Made by a program: the position numbers and the translations under genes
Notes under the pieces: generated by a model
Told to the model about the DNA's origin: nothing
The model's input: only the letters and a program-made list of their open reading frames with translations
Databases searched by the model: none
Shown: positions 33,966-42,636 of the stretch, piece after piece
How the letters are laid out: each line of letters opens with the position of its first letter
How positions within the stretch are numbered: the first letter of the stretch is position 1
Assembly (NCBI GenBank): GCA_947174505.1
Contig: CAMWJF010000010.1
Span: 1 to 64,000, forward strand
From: an uncultured Lachnospiraceae bacterium
Lineage (GTDB): Bacteria; Bacillota; Clostridia; Lachnospirales; Lachnospiraceae
DNA length: 64,000 bases
Direction of reading: 5' to 3'

Positions 33966-36803
33966 TTACGTTGAAACCGAAACCGGGAATGTCAGATGTA
34001 CCTTAAACAGATCCCCGTCCAGCTCGATCTCAAAGCTTCCCCTCTGGGCTATGGTCAGATTCTGCGCTATGGAAAGACCAAGACCGCTGCCCTCCGTTGT
34101 TCTGGACTCGTCGCCCCTGATAAACCGCTCCGTCAGTTCTTCTGGTTTACATAACAACGGATTCTCCGAGATATTTTTGATCGTCACCTGAATTCTGTCC
34201 TCTTCCTCCTCCGCGCCGGGCACCGCCTTTTCCAGCGTCACATACACACGCGTGCCGGGCATGGCGTATTTGTAGACATTGTTGAACAAATTCTCCATCA
34301 CCCGCCAGATTCTGCGGCTGTCAGCCTCGATCACCGCCTCCCTGATATTCACATTCATCACCGTGGTAAGGTTTTTCGTGTCAAACTTCTCTGAAAACTC
34401 CCCGATCGTCTGGTTCATCAGCTCCGTAAGGTTAATCCGCTCGAAATGCAGGCTGATGTTTCCCGAAGTGATCTTGCTGGCTTCCACCAGATCATCCGTA
34501 AGCTGCTTCAGGCGCTGGGATTTTTCATCCAGTACGCGGATATAATTCTGTACCTTCTCGTTGTCCACCTGCTCTCTCTTAATCAGATCTACATAGTTTA
34601 TAATGGAGGTGAGCGGTGTCTTGATATCGTGGGACACGTTGGTGATCAGATCCGCCTTCATTCGTTCGTCCTTCATGCTGATCTCCACGGCCTCCTTGAT
34701 GCCTTTGCCGATACTGTTGACAGAATGGGCCAGCGTCCTGTTGTCCCCGTGCAGCTCCTCCGTATCGATCTGATGATCCACCTGGCCCCCGGTAATGATC
34801 TCTATGCCCTCCACGATGCCCTGCCGCTCTTTCACGTCCTTATAGAGAAGAATACCCACAATCAAATCAATCGCACCGGCAAACAACACCAGAAGCGGGT
34901 TCCCTACCTCTACAGCCCACAAAAGCAGCACCAGATTAACCGCCAGAAAGACGCCATAAGGCACCCATGTGCGCAGAACAACACCGCCGTTGTCATACAC
35001 CTTCCATGCAAATTTCATCAGCCGTTTCGCCAGACGATACAGCCACGAATTTTTCCAGAGCGTCCACGCCTTGATCCTTCTGACCAGACTGTAGAAGAAA
35101 AAGGTAAACAGCACATCCGCCACAAAAACACCGATAAACAAAAACACCTTAAACCAGTCCTCATGAACCGCTTCCCGGTAAAAGTCAATATCGGTGGGGT
35201 CAATATCCGCAAGCGCCGTAAGCACAACAGCCATCCAGAGCGCCATAAGCACAGACCCCACAGCAATGAGAAGAGCCCCTTCCGTCGGAATCTTATCAAA
35301 AGCAGTCAGTCTGATCCGCTTCTCGCCGGTCTCGTCATACACCCTTCCCGTCATCACCGTCTGGCAGACGAAGAGAATCAAATACAATATTCCCGCCAGA
35401 AAAGCCGCCGCCACCCAGAGCCAGAGATTGGGCAGATATCTGGCTCCCTGGGTAAATACGTCCTGCGCAGGATAACTCCTGTCCACACCGATCCAGATTC
35501 TGACAGACTCCGGATAGGCATAATCATAGCTTTGGAGCATCTGCCTTACCGTCTCCTCCGCAATCGTTGTGTTTGTCCGGTAAACCATATCAGCAGGACT
35601 GTAGTAAACAAATTTCTCTGCGGTAATATCCGTCTCCGCCTTTCCCGACGCCAGCGTATCCATCATCTGCATAACAAGCTTCCTGTAAGAGCCACCTTCC
35701 TCCATGTTGCTGTAATACTGCGTCTCCCCGCCCACCGTCTTCTCGATCAGGAAGCGCACATTGGAATTTTTGACATCGTAAAATTCACCGTACGCCGCGT
35801 ATTCATTATAATTGTAGGTAAGGCTTTCCGCTGCTTTCTGCACGTTATAGCACAGATCATAATACTGTTCCCAGTCAGACACATACTCCTCCAGATTTTT
35901 GCCCTCCGCCGTCTTATAACGGTTGACCAGAACCGAGTATTCGTACACCCCCGCTTCATCCGCATCATATACCTTCACTGACGGACTCGCCTCTATCAAA
36001 GTCGGCGTATCCGCCTCTTCGGCATGATCTCCCAGCGCACCTGCCGGCTGATATCCGGAAACAAAGCCGGAATTCTCATCCGCGCCCACAACCTCCACGA
36101 CCCGTTCGCCGGTTTCTTCCCCTGCCGCCATACCACTGACAACGGTATAATCCTTTACGTCAGACTTTAAATAGCTGGCGTCAGTGGTGTTCTGGTATCC
36201 GCTCTTAGGATCAATCGTCGTCACCTGCGTGGTATCCGCAAGAAATGCCGACGCTTCCGCCCCTGTCATCTCTACTTCATTGTAGATAAAACCGTAGCTC
36301 TGCCATTTGAGCAGATCCTCCAGCCTGTAAATTACTGTCACATATTCATCCGGCAGTCCGCTGTTGCGGTAATTGTAGGCCGTTACATCCACCAGCTTGT
36401 TTCCGTCGAAGGCTTCCTTCGTCTCCATCTGGCTGCTCACCACACCGAAGCGGATCACATCCGCCACCGCATAGCCGAAGATATAGTTGAATGCATCCGA
36501 CTCCTCAAAAGGCGTCCCCGGATCGGCGCTTCTGATATAACTGTAGCTGCTCTTCGAATGCACTCCCTCAATCCGCACCGTCGTGCAAACCGTCACCACA
36601 ATCACGGCAAACACCATGATCGCCAGCGCCGCGTGCTGTAAAAGCAGAAGCAGCGCCTTCAGTCCGTTCCTGTTTTTCCCGACTCTTTTCTTATTTTGAT
36701 TCTTTCCGGCTGAATGATTATCCTGCTGTCCCTCCTTCGCTGCCACACCCTCTCCTGCCGTCCCTATAACCTCCGGGATTCCCCCGCGCTCTGTGTTTTC
36801 CAT
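33966..36803 (-). CDS. large multi-pass sensor histidine kinase
   Basis: About 945 residues. A basic cytoplasmic tail, a membrane helix (about 48-72), a large extracellular region (about 75-460), then a cluster of about six membrane helices (465-655), a linker, a HisKA domain with the phospho-acceptor in NVSHDIKTPLTS (about 727) and a HATPase domain with NLFNNVYKYA and GSGLGLSIAQ. The kinase half resembles VanS-type sensors; the long exterior domain is not recognised. The ATG at 36803 is better spaced from AAAGGAT than the ATG two codons earlier. It follows its response regulator by 30 bp. Confidence 0.9.
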   Translation of the reverse strand: MENTERGGIPEVIGTAGEGVAAKEGQQDNHSAGKNQNKKRVGKNRNGLKALLLLLQHAALAIMVFAVIVVTVCTTVRIEGVHSKSSYSYIRSADPGTPFEESDAFNYIFGYAVADVIRFGVVSSQMETKEAFDGNKLVDVTAYNYRNSGLPDEYVTVIYRLEDLLKWQSYGFIYNEVEMTGAEASAFLADTTQVTTIDPKSGYQNTTDASYLKSDVKDYTVVSGMAAGEETGERVVEVVGADENSGFVSGYQPAGALGDHAEEADTPTLIEASPSVKVYDADEAGVYEYSVLVNRYKTAEGKNLEEYVSDWEQYYDLCYNVQKAAESLTYNYNEYAAYGEFYDVKNSNVRFLIEKTVGGETQYYSNMEEGGSYRKLVMQMMDTLASGKAETDITAEKFVYYSPADMVYRTNTTIAEETVRQMLQSYDYAYPESVRIWIGVDRSYPAQDVFTQGARYLPNLWLWVAAAFLAGILYLILFVCQTVMTGRVYDETGEKRIRLTAFDKIPTEGALLIAVGSVLMALWMAVVLTALADIDPTDIDFYREAVHEDWFKVFLFIGVFVADVLFTFFFYSLVRRIKAWTLWKNSWLYRLAKRLMKFAWKVYDNGGVVLRTWVPYGVFLAVNLVLLLWAVEVGNPLLVLFAGAIDLIVGILLYKDVKERQGIVEGIEIITGGQVDHQIDTEELHGDNRTLAHSVNSIGKGIKEAVEISMKDERMKADLITNVSHDIKTPLTSIINYVDLIKREQVDNEKVQNYIRVLDEKSQRLKQLTDDLVEASKITSGNISLHFERINLTELMNQTIGEFSEKFDTKNLTTVMNVNIREAVIEADSRRIWRVMENLFNNVYKYAMPGTRVYVTLEKAVPGAEEEEDRIQVTIKNISENPLLCKPEELTERFIRGDESRTTEGSGLGLSIAQNLTIAQRGSFEIELDGDLFKVHLTFPVSVST

Positions 36804-36833
36804 CCACATATCCTTTCTTCTGTGATGCCGGCT

Positions 36834-37529
36834 TTACACATCCTTCTCCACCTTGTAACCGACGCCCCAAACTACTTTGAGGTATCTCGGCTCCTTGGGG
36901 TTAATCTCGATCTTCTCCCTGATATGCCTGATATGTACCGCCACCGTATTGTCCGCGCCGATCGCCTCTTCGTTCCAGATGCTCTCATAGATCTGGTCTA
37001 TGGAGAAAACACGGCCACAGTTCTTCACAAGGAGAAGCAGAATATTATATTCGATAGGCGTCAGCTTCACGCTGTCCCCGTCCACCGTCACTTCCTTGGT
37101 ATCGTCGTTGATACACAGACCGCCCACCTGGAAAAGCGCATTGTTCTCCGTGTTGAGGTTTCCAAGCATCGTATATCTGCGGAGATTGGATTTCACCCTC
37201 GCCACCAGCTCCAGCGGATTAAAGGGCTTCGTGATATAGTCGTCCGCCCCGATATTCAGCCCCAGAATCTTATCAGAATCCTCCGACTTCGCCGACAGGA
37301 AAATGATGGGGATGCTGGAATACTCCCTGATCTTCAGAGTGGCGTGAATACCGTCCAGCTTCGGCATCATAATATCAATGAGAAGCAGATGGATCTGCTG
37401 CTCCTTCAGTACACGGATTGCCTCCTGCCCGTCGTACGCTTTAAAAATCGTGTAGCCTTCCTGCAGGAGATAAATCTCTATCGCATCCACAATCTCCCTG
37501 TCGTCGTCGCATACCAGAATATTAGCCAT
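36834..37529 (-). CDS. OmpR-family response regulator
   Basis: A 231-residue regulator with receiver domain (ILVCDDDREIVDAIE at the start; phospho-accepting Asp in LLLIDIMMPKLDG near 52; KPFNPLELVARV near 102) and a winged-helix DNA-binding domain (about 130-228). It partners the large histidine kinase encoded 30 bp downstream. ATG follows GAGGAGAAAACA. Direct repeats in its upstream region are candidates for its own binding site. Confidence 0.95.
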   Translation of the reverse strand: MANILVCDDDREIVDAIEIYLLQEGYTIFKAYDGQEAIRVLKEQQIHLLLIDIMMPKLDGIHATLKIREYSSIPIIFLSAKSEDSDKILGLNIGADDYITKPFNPLELVARVKSNLRRYTMLGNLNTENNALFQVGGLCINDDTKEVTVDGDSVKLTPIEYNILLLLVKNCGRVFSIDQIYESIWNEEAIGADNTVAVHIRHIREKIEINPKEPRYLKVVWGVGYKVEKDV

Positions 37530-37578
37530 TGTTTTCTCCTCTTTCGTAAACCGGTTTATGATATCATTAAAACATGGA

Positions 37579-37620
37579 ATCATAAAGGAATAGCTGGGAA
37601 TTTCTTTAATACTTTCTTAA
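37579..37620 (-). promoter_or_regulatory. candidate autoregulated promoter with direct repeats
   Basis: On the minus strand a TATGAT -10 (plus 37579-37584) has, 17 bp upstream, not a consensus -35 but the start of two direct repeats TTAAGAAAG and TTAAAGAAA about 11 bp apart (plus 37601-37620). That spacing matches one helical turn and is typical of OmpR-family sites that replace the -35. Confidence 0.5.
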
Positions 37621-38474
37621 TTTGCCGCAAGCCCCAAAAACGCGCCCAGATTTCCACGCTGCCCCCTGCTTGCGCGGTGCGAAAATAAATAACAATCGTT
37701 ATGGCATGTGCACAGATCGGTTATCTGAATGTTATCCCACGGAATCCCCGCTTCGGTCAGCACAATCTCGTTTGCCCGCCAGAGATCAAGCTGATATTTA
37801 CCGCCGCCCTTCGGAAGCAGTATCTCCCGCTCCTGTCCGGGCTTATGAAAGGCCGCCGCAAAAGCCTCCGCCACATCCCCGCTGACCTCATAACATTCCT
37901 GACAGATGGAAGGCCCGACCGCCGCCACCAGATCAGCCGGGTCTGTGCCGTAAGCTTCCCGCATCTTTTCCACCACGCACTGCCCCATACGGGCCACAGT
38001 CCCCCGCCAGCCGGAATGCGCCAGCGCAATCGCTTTTCTCTTCGTATCCACAAAATACAGGGGCACGCAGTCCGCGAAAAAGGTAGCCAGATATACGCCC
38101 GGTTCGTCCGTCAGAAGACCATCCACATCGCCGTAGTCCTTCTCTCTGGTAATCCCCTTTCCACCGTCCGCCTTTCCCACGATCCGCAGATTTGTGGTGT
38201 GGGTCTGGTCGGAGCAGACCATATCCTCCACGCTGCAGCCAAGCACAGCCGCTATGCGCCTGTAGTTTTCATCTACGGCCTCTTTCCGGTCTCCTCTTGT
38301 ATAGCTTAAATTCATGGAACTGTAAATCCCCTCGCTGACGCCGCCCATCCTTGTAGAAAACAGATGCTTTACCGCTCCCGTTCCTTCCAGAATGGGAAAA
38401 GTGAGGTACACAAGCTCCCCCGCCCGGTTCACACGCATATGTCTGCTGTTTTCATGTCTGTACCATTCCATCAT
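37617..38474 (-). CDS. pgeF: polyphenol oxidase / purine nucleoside phosphorylase family
   Basis: A 285-residue protein of the YfiH/YlmD (laccase domain) family, which binds zinc and acts on purine nucleosides and has been linked to peptidoglycan editing. Metal-site residues are visible in LAHSGWRGT (His), FFADCVP (Cys) and CTCHNDCYLFSHR. Start is one of two adjacent ATGs after AAAGGATATA. It lies 70 bp downstream of yraN and 87 bp before the response regulator gene. Confidence 0.9.
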   Translation of the reverse strand: MMEWYRHENSRHMRVNRAGELVYLTFPILEGTGAVKHLFSTRMGGVSEGIYSSMNLSYTRGDRKEAVDENYRRIAAVLGCSVEDMVCSDQTHTTNLRIVGKADGGKGITREKDYGDVDGLLTDEPGVYLATFFADCVPLYFVDTKRKAIALAHSGWRGTVARMGQCVVEKMREAYGTDPADLVAAVGPSICQECYEVSGDVAEAFAAAFHKPGQEREILLPKGGGKYQLDLWRANEIVLTEAGIPWDNIQITDLCTCHNDCYLFSHRASRGQRGNLGAFLGLAAN

Positions 38475-38544
38475 TATATCCTTTCTTTTATACAGATCCG
38501 CCTGCCAACTACTGCCAAATCCCTGTCAGCGGCAGCACGGCACA

Positions 38545-38904
38545 TCATCTTATATAGTCAAACGCATCCTTGATCCAATTCACATGTTCCCCGTCCAACG
38601 CCACCACATCGAAACGGATCGGCGTATCCTCCGGACAGCGGTGAAGCGCCCGGTAGTAGTCCGCCACCCGGCAGATTTTCCTCTGCTTGGCATAGCCCAC
38701 GGCCTCCGCTGCACTGCCCTTACTGTTCCCAGATCGGTATTTCACCTCAAAAAAGACAAGGTACTCCCTGTCATATCCTATGATATCTATTTCTCCCTGC
38801 CGGTTACGGAAATTCCGCTCCACAATTTTCACGCCCTCTGAAAGCAAACGGGCACAGACCTGCGCTTCCTTCTGTGCCCCTTTTTCTCTCTTATTCATCC
38901 TCAT
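38545..38904 (-). CDS. yraN: YraN family (UPF0102) endonuclease-like protein
   Basis: A 119-residue protein with the restriction-endonuclease-like fold of the UPF0102 family. GEIDIIGYDREYLVFFEVKYR contains the D...ExK-type motif. Cellular role is not established. The start ATG overlaps the stop of the upstream FlhB-like gene (ATGA), so the two are translationally coupled. Such genes are often next to rnhB, as here. Confidence 0.92.
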   Translation of the reverse strand: MRMNKREKGAQKEAQVCARLLSEGVKIVERNFRNRQGEIDIIGYDREYLVFFEVKYRSGNSKGSAAEAVGYAKQRKICRVADYYRALHRCPEDTPIRFDVVALDGEHVNWIKDAFDYIR

Positions 38905-39200
38905 GTGCCTTTCGCCAGTTTGGCCTTCACCTTATCCATGGAATCCACAAAGATCAGGATTTCCGCCACCACCTCATACAGCTCCGGCGGAATCATATCC
39001 CCAATCTCCAGACGGGAAAGCGTATCCGCCAGCTTATCATCCCGGTGGACCGGCACATCCGCCTCCTTCGCCTTCTCAATGATACGTTCCGCCAAGGCGC
39101 CCCTGCCGGAGGCAATGACGCGCGGCGCCTCGTCATCAGGATCATATTCCAGTGCAATCGCCTGCTTAACTTTTTCCTTCTCCTGCTTCTTCTCTGCCAT
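38901..39200 (-). CDS. FlhB C-terminal-like protein (EscU/YscU family)
   Basis: A 99-residue protein equal to the cytoplasmic C-terminal domain of the flagellar/type III export switch protein FlhB. It includes VIASGRGALAERIIEKAKEADVP and DMIPPELYEVVAEILIFVDS, typical of this domain; the usual autocleavage motif NPTH and the membrane part are absent. No other flagellar gene is in the window except the adjacent FliK-like gene. In flagella FliK acts on FlhB to switch export specificity, so the pair may keep a related function. ATG follows AGAGGTGTTGGG. Confidence 0.85.
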   Translation of the reverse strand: MAEKKQEKEKVKQAIALEYDPDDEAPRVIASGRGALAERIIEKAKEADVPVHRDDKLADTLSRLEIGDMIPPELYEVVAEILIFVDSMDKVKAKLAKGT

Positions 39201-39237
39201 CCCAACACCTCTTTTCCCCTCTACATCACAATCTCAC

Positions 39238-39386
39238 CCTACCCGCATGGTGAATGCCGCTTTCCAAACATCTCCTTACCCGCGCGAAGAATGCCTCTTT
39301 CACAACATCTCCTTACCCGCACGGAGAATACCGCTTTCCCAACATCTCCTTACCCGTGTGGAGAATGCCTCTTTTCAGGCATTCTC
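39238..39386. repeat. tandem 37-bp repeats leading into repeat R2
   Basis: Nearly four units of about 37 bp (starts near 39238, 39274, 39312 and 39349), each containing CTTACCCGC, a GGAGAATGCC-like core and CTTTC-CAACATCT. The last unit merges with the GGAGAATGCC / GGCATTCTCC hairpin of copy R2. They look like tandem duplications of that hairpin arm. Confidence 0.85.
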
Positions 39387-39472
39387 CCGAGTGAAACGGA
39401 GTTGCGGCGCAACTCCTAGAACTTCTCCACGAAACAGCCTTTGCTGTGAGTGGCTAGAAGTTCTTTTCACTC
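39361..39472 (-). repeat. stop-codon-adjacent hairpin repeat, copy R2
   Basis: Arms: GAGTGAAA (39389-39396) with TTTCACTC (39465-39472), the latter touching the FliK-like stop codon; AGAACTTCT (39418-39426) with AGAAGTTCT (39456-39464). An additional hairpin GGAGTTGC / GCAACTCC is inserted. The outer arms differ from R1 and R3 but stay complementary. Confidence 0.8.
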
Positions 39473-41247
39473 TAGGCCCTCATATCAAAGGACGTCCTGC
39501 TGAGTACCGAAATATTTTTCTGCTGGCTCAGCAGCGTCTGCATAATCGCGTTATCTTCCTCATCTTCCCCGTCCGCTTCCTTCACATGCATCTGTGCTTT
39601 CAGGGAATACCCCCTGCCTTCCAGTCTCTGGTCAAGGATATCTATATGCTTCTCAATCAAATCTAAAATGTTTTCATCCGACACTGTAAAATTCGTAGCC
39701 ACCTGTTTATCCTTCATCGTCACATAGACGTCTAACGGCCCCAGATGCTCCATATCCAGATGCAGAAGGGCGCTCACCTGCCCATCTCTGGCCGCCAGAT
39801 TCTTTTTGTTGGTATAAACATAGAGATCGCCGTGCGCATTGTTCCCTAACATCTTTAGAGGCAGCTGCACATACGTGTAAAGATGATTCATCTGGTTCAT
39901 AAAATCCACATTGTTCTGCAGGTTCTGCACGCTTCTCGCCACAGGCGTATCTCCCCGGCCCGCAGTCTCCAGCGCCTGGGACAGCCTTGCGGTCTGCTCC
40001 CTGATCCGCTCGTAAAGCTGTTCGACCTGTTTTTTATCCGCCACATCCTGCGGTTCCATCATCCACTGGCGGCCAATCTGTTCCTTTAATAACGCCTGAA
40101 ATTCTTTTCCGCCAAGCAACCGCTGCAAAGCCTGTTCCGGCACATCTCCCCGAAGCGCCTTCGGCATAAGCTCTTTGATAAACTGCAGTACATCTTTCAG
40201 GGGAAGCGTACCGTTCTTCACCTGTGCCGCCGTTTCCTCGTTCATGCCAAGCTCACGCAGGGCATTTCCAAGCCGCTCCCACTGACCCTGACTCAATGCG
40301 GAAGACCTGCCTTCGTCCGTCGTTCCTGCCTGTGGCAATTCCTCCACGGGAACGCCGGCAGGCTGTCCCTTCGGCGCTGCTTCTTCCGTCTGCCCAGGCT
40401 GTCCGGCCGTCTCCGCGGACGCGGCGTTCTGTGTCTGTCCGCCGTTTTCCGCTGTCTGTGCGCCCTCCTGAACAGCCTCTGCATTCCCCTGCTGCGCCCC
40501 GGCTTCGCCGCCCTGCACGACTACAGTGCCGTCCTGCCCGGCTCCGTCTTCCGTAAAAATATCGATAACCGCCTGATAAAAAGCGTATGCCTTCTCTCCC
40601 TGTCCACTGTTTAGCAGCTCCGTAAACGCCTTTGGCAGCTCCTCCATAATCGTCTCCGCGCTCCCCAGAATCTGATGGTTTGCCGCCTTATACTGCTCAA
40701 ACTGCTCGATATTTGTCTCTGTCACTGGCAGCCCCAGTCTCGTCATCTGTATAATGGATGTAGGATTATTTCCGGGATACTCCATAAGTAATCTGCTCAT
40801 ATTAAGGATCGACTCCTTATCTATGGGCATCCCTTCCTCCATCATTTTGACCACCATCTCTATATTCTCAGCGGTTTCCGGCAGGCCTGCCGCCGCCAAG
40901 GCGCGCAGAATCGTAGCGGTGTTCGCCGTATTGGTGTAGAGAGGCGCAAGGGACATAAAGGAGCTGCTGTTGGCCTTAACCTCAAAGCTCATCATCTGTC
41001 CCAGAGCCAGACTCACGCTCTTGTCAATCTTGGCATTAATGGCAAAGTCCTGGGCAAGCTCAATCTGCACGGAATTGCCTTCCCTGCTCACAACCGTCCC
41101 CTGCAGCGTCTGTCCCGGCTTTAAAGCACGCACTTCATTCTGCAGGCGCATAAGCCGTTCTCCCTTGCTGACGGCATCAGACGCCCTTACCGTATCGTTT
41201 GCCCTCACCCTCTGATTTTCTTTTTTAAATATGCTTCCCAGATTCAA
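39472..41247 (-). CDS. FliK-like hook-length control family protein
   Basis: A 591-residue cytoplasmic protein. The N-terminal part (1-230) is ordered and helical, the middle (about 235-325) is a Gln/Gly/Ala/Glu-rich linker and the C-terminal part (about 455-570) resembles the FliK C-terminal domain (VQLPLKMLGNNAHGDLYVY...LDMEHLGPLDVYVTM). FliK interacts with FlhB's C-terminal domain, and an FlhB-like gene is next. The start is TTG, 2 bp after the rnhB stop, following GAGGTG that is part of the rnhB end, so translation is coupled. No flagellar operon is visible. Confidence 0.82.
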   Translation of the reverse strand: MNLGSIFKKENQRVRANDTVRASDAVSKGERLMRLQNEVRALKPGQTLQGTVVSREGNSVQIELAQDFAINAKIDKSVSLALGQMMSFEVKANSSSFMSLAPLYTNTANTATILRALAAAGLPETAENIEMVVKMMEEGMPIDKESILNMSRLLMEYPGNNPTSIIQMTRLGLPVTETNIEQFEQYKAANHQILGSAETIMEELPKAFTELLNSGQGEKAYAFYQAVIDIFTEDGAGQDGTVVVQGGEAGAQQGNAEAVQEGAQTAENGGQTQNAASAETAGQPGQTEEAAPKGQPAGVPVEELPQAGTTDEGRSSALSQGQWERLGNALRELGMNEETAAQVKNGTLPLKDVLQFIKELMPKALRGDVPEQALQRLLGGKEFQALLKEQIGRQWMMEPQDVADKKQVEQLYERIREQTARLSQALETAGRGDTPVARSVQNLQNNVDFMNQMNHLYTYVQLPLKMLGNNAHGDLYVYTNKKNLAARDGQVSALLHLDMEHLGPLDVYVTMKDKQVATNFTVSDENILDLIEKHIDILDQRLEGRGYSLKAQMHVKEADGEDEEDNAIMQTLLSQQKNISVLSRTSFDMRA

Positions 41248-41249
41248 TC

Positions 41250-42014
41250 TTACACCTCACAAAAATTTTTGATAAAGGTTTTTCTGTGTATGGGACACGG
41301 CCCGTACTGCTTCAGCGCGTCAATATGTGCCTGCGCCCCATATCCCTTGTTGGAGGCAAACCCGTACACCGGATATGCCTCGTCATACCGCACCATCAGG
41401 CGATCCCTTGTCACCTTCGCCACGATGCTCGCCGCGCCAATCGAAATGCTCTTGGCGTCCCCCTTAATAATAGGCACCTGACGTATCCCGACCTCTGGTA
41501 TGGTTACCGCATCATTTAATAAAATATCAGGTGTTACCGATAGCTTTCCAATCGCTTCCCGCATAGCCTCGTAGGTAGCCTGCAGAATATTGATCTCATC
41601 GATCCGCTCCGGCGTGCTGTAACCTAAGCCTACCGCCACCGCCTTTTCCATGATGGTTTCATATAACTCCTCTCTCTTTTTTTCGGAGAGTTTCTTGGAA
41701 TCATTGATATATAAAATATCACAATCTTTCGGCAATATGACCGCTCCGGCCACCACCGGTCCGGCAAGCGGGCCTCTTCCCACCTCGTCAACGCCGCAGA
41801 TATGCGCATAAACAGCATATTCCCGCTCATAGCGCATCAGCATTTCCGTCCTCTTTACCTCTTTTTCGTAAGAAAGAATCCGTTTTTTCGCTTTGGCAAT
41901 TTCAGCCTGCACGCCCGCCCTTTCGTCCGCTTCATATGCCGAAAACAAAACAGGCAGCTCCCCAATAGCCGCCGCCTGTAATTTTTTCCTGATTATACTG
42001 ATATTCTCCGCCAT
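41250..42014 (-). CDS. rnhB: ribonuclease HII
   Basis: Cuts RNA in RNA-DNA hybrids and removes misincorporated ribonucleotides. 254 residues with an N-terminal extension typical of Firmicutes (1-70), the catalytic motif DEVGRGPLAGPVVAGAV near 80, and the second catalytic Asp in the KGDAKS region near 180. The ATG at 42014 follows GGAGGAAGAG. It is next to lepB and ylqF as in Bacillus. Confidence 0.96.
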   Translation of the reverse strand: MAENISIIRKKLQAAAIGELPVLFSAYEADERAGVQAEIAKAKKRILSYEKEVKRTEMLMRYEREYAVYAHICGVDEVGRGPLAGPVVAGAVILPKDCDILYINDSKKLSEKKREELYETIMEKAVAVGLGYSTPERIDEINILQATYEAMREAIGKLSVTPDILLNDAVTIPEVGIRQVPIIKGDAKSISIGAASIVAKVTRDRLMVRYDEAYPVYGFASNKGYGAQAHIDALKQYGPCPIHRKTFIKNFCEV

Positions 42015-42027
42015 CTCTTCCTCCATG

Positions 42028-42076
42028 CCAAAGCATTTTTGCGAAGGCCGCGAGCCACGCCATAAAGCAGGCTCTG
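42028..42076 (-). repeat. 5'-leader repeat before rnhB
   Basis: AGCATTTTTGCGAAGGCCGCGAGCC...AGGCTCTGCGGTT closely follows the MoxR leader at 24638-24688, with the same position just before a ribosome binding site. The arms CGAGCC / GGCTCTG can pair. Confidence 0.6.
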
Positions 42077-42102
42077 CGGTTTTGCTCCCGTAAAGCGCCG
42101 CA

Positions 42103-42636
42103 TCAGCGGTGCTTCACGAATCCAAACTTGTTAAGCGGCCAGATCCGCAACCACGCCCTGCCGATAATATTCTCCCTTCTGATGTTGCCCACGGAAGGAT
42201 CTCTGCCGTCGGTGCTGTTATTTCTGTTATCCCCCAGAACGAAGTATTCGTCCTGCCCCAGCTCAACAGGCTCATAAGCCCTGCCAGGATTGGCGATCAC
42301 TTCCTTGCCGTAGGATTCCTCCAGCACCTCGCCGTCCACATAAATATTTCCCTCCTCGTCAATCTGCACCGTCTCGCCCGGCAGCCCGATAATCCGTTTA
42401 ATATAGAAGGTTTCCTCCGTCTGCAAAAAGACGATTATATCATAACGCTCCGGATCGCGAAACCGGTAACTCAGCTTATCCACAATCAGATTGTCTTCCG
42501 CGCTGAGTGTCGCTTCCATGGAACTTCCCTGAACCTGTGTTCTCTGTCCCACAAAATGAATCACCAGATATACGAGACACAAAACGCCCAGCAGATACAG
42601 ACTGGTATTTAAAATCTCACGCAGTACCTTCTTCAC
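42103..42636 (-). CDS. lepB: signal peptidase I (first copy)
   Basis: A 177-residue type I signal peptidase with one N-terminal membrane helix (about 10-30). The catalytic serine is in GSSMEATL near 40 and the lysine in YIKRIIGLPGE near 80; GDNRNNSTDGRD is the third box. The start is GTG after AGGAGGAAGAGCAAA, so it overlaps the ylqF end by 20 bp; the longer frame is not preceded by a site. A paralogue lies on the other side of ylqF. Confidence 0.95.
   Translation of the reverse strand: MKKVLREILNTSLYLLGVLCLVYLVIHFVGQRTQVQGSSMEATLSAEDNLIVDKLSYRFRDPERYDIIVFLQTEETFYIKRIIGLPGETVQIDEEGNIYVDGEVLEESYGKEVIANPGRAYEPVELGQDEYFVLGDNRNNSTDGRDPSVGNIRRENIIGRAWLRIWPLNKFGFVKHR

Noticed and set aside
34446..35981. 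Plus-strand frame of 511 codons opposite the histidine kinase
   Set aside because: Antisense to a kinase with all expected domains; His/Arg-rich shadow composition.
39238..39386. Regular array considered as a CRISPR
   Set aside because: Units are contiguous with no unique spacers, and the core matches a nearby dispersed hairpin; no cas genes.
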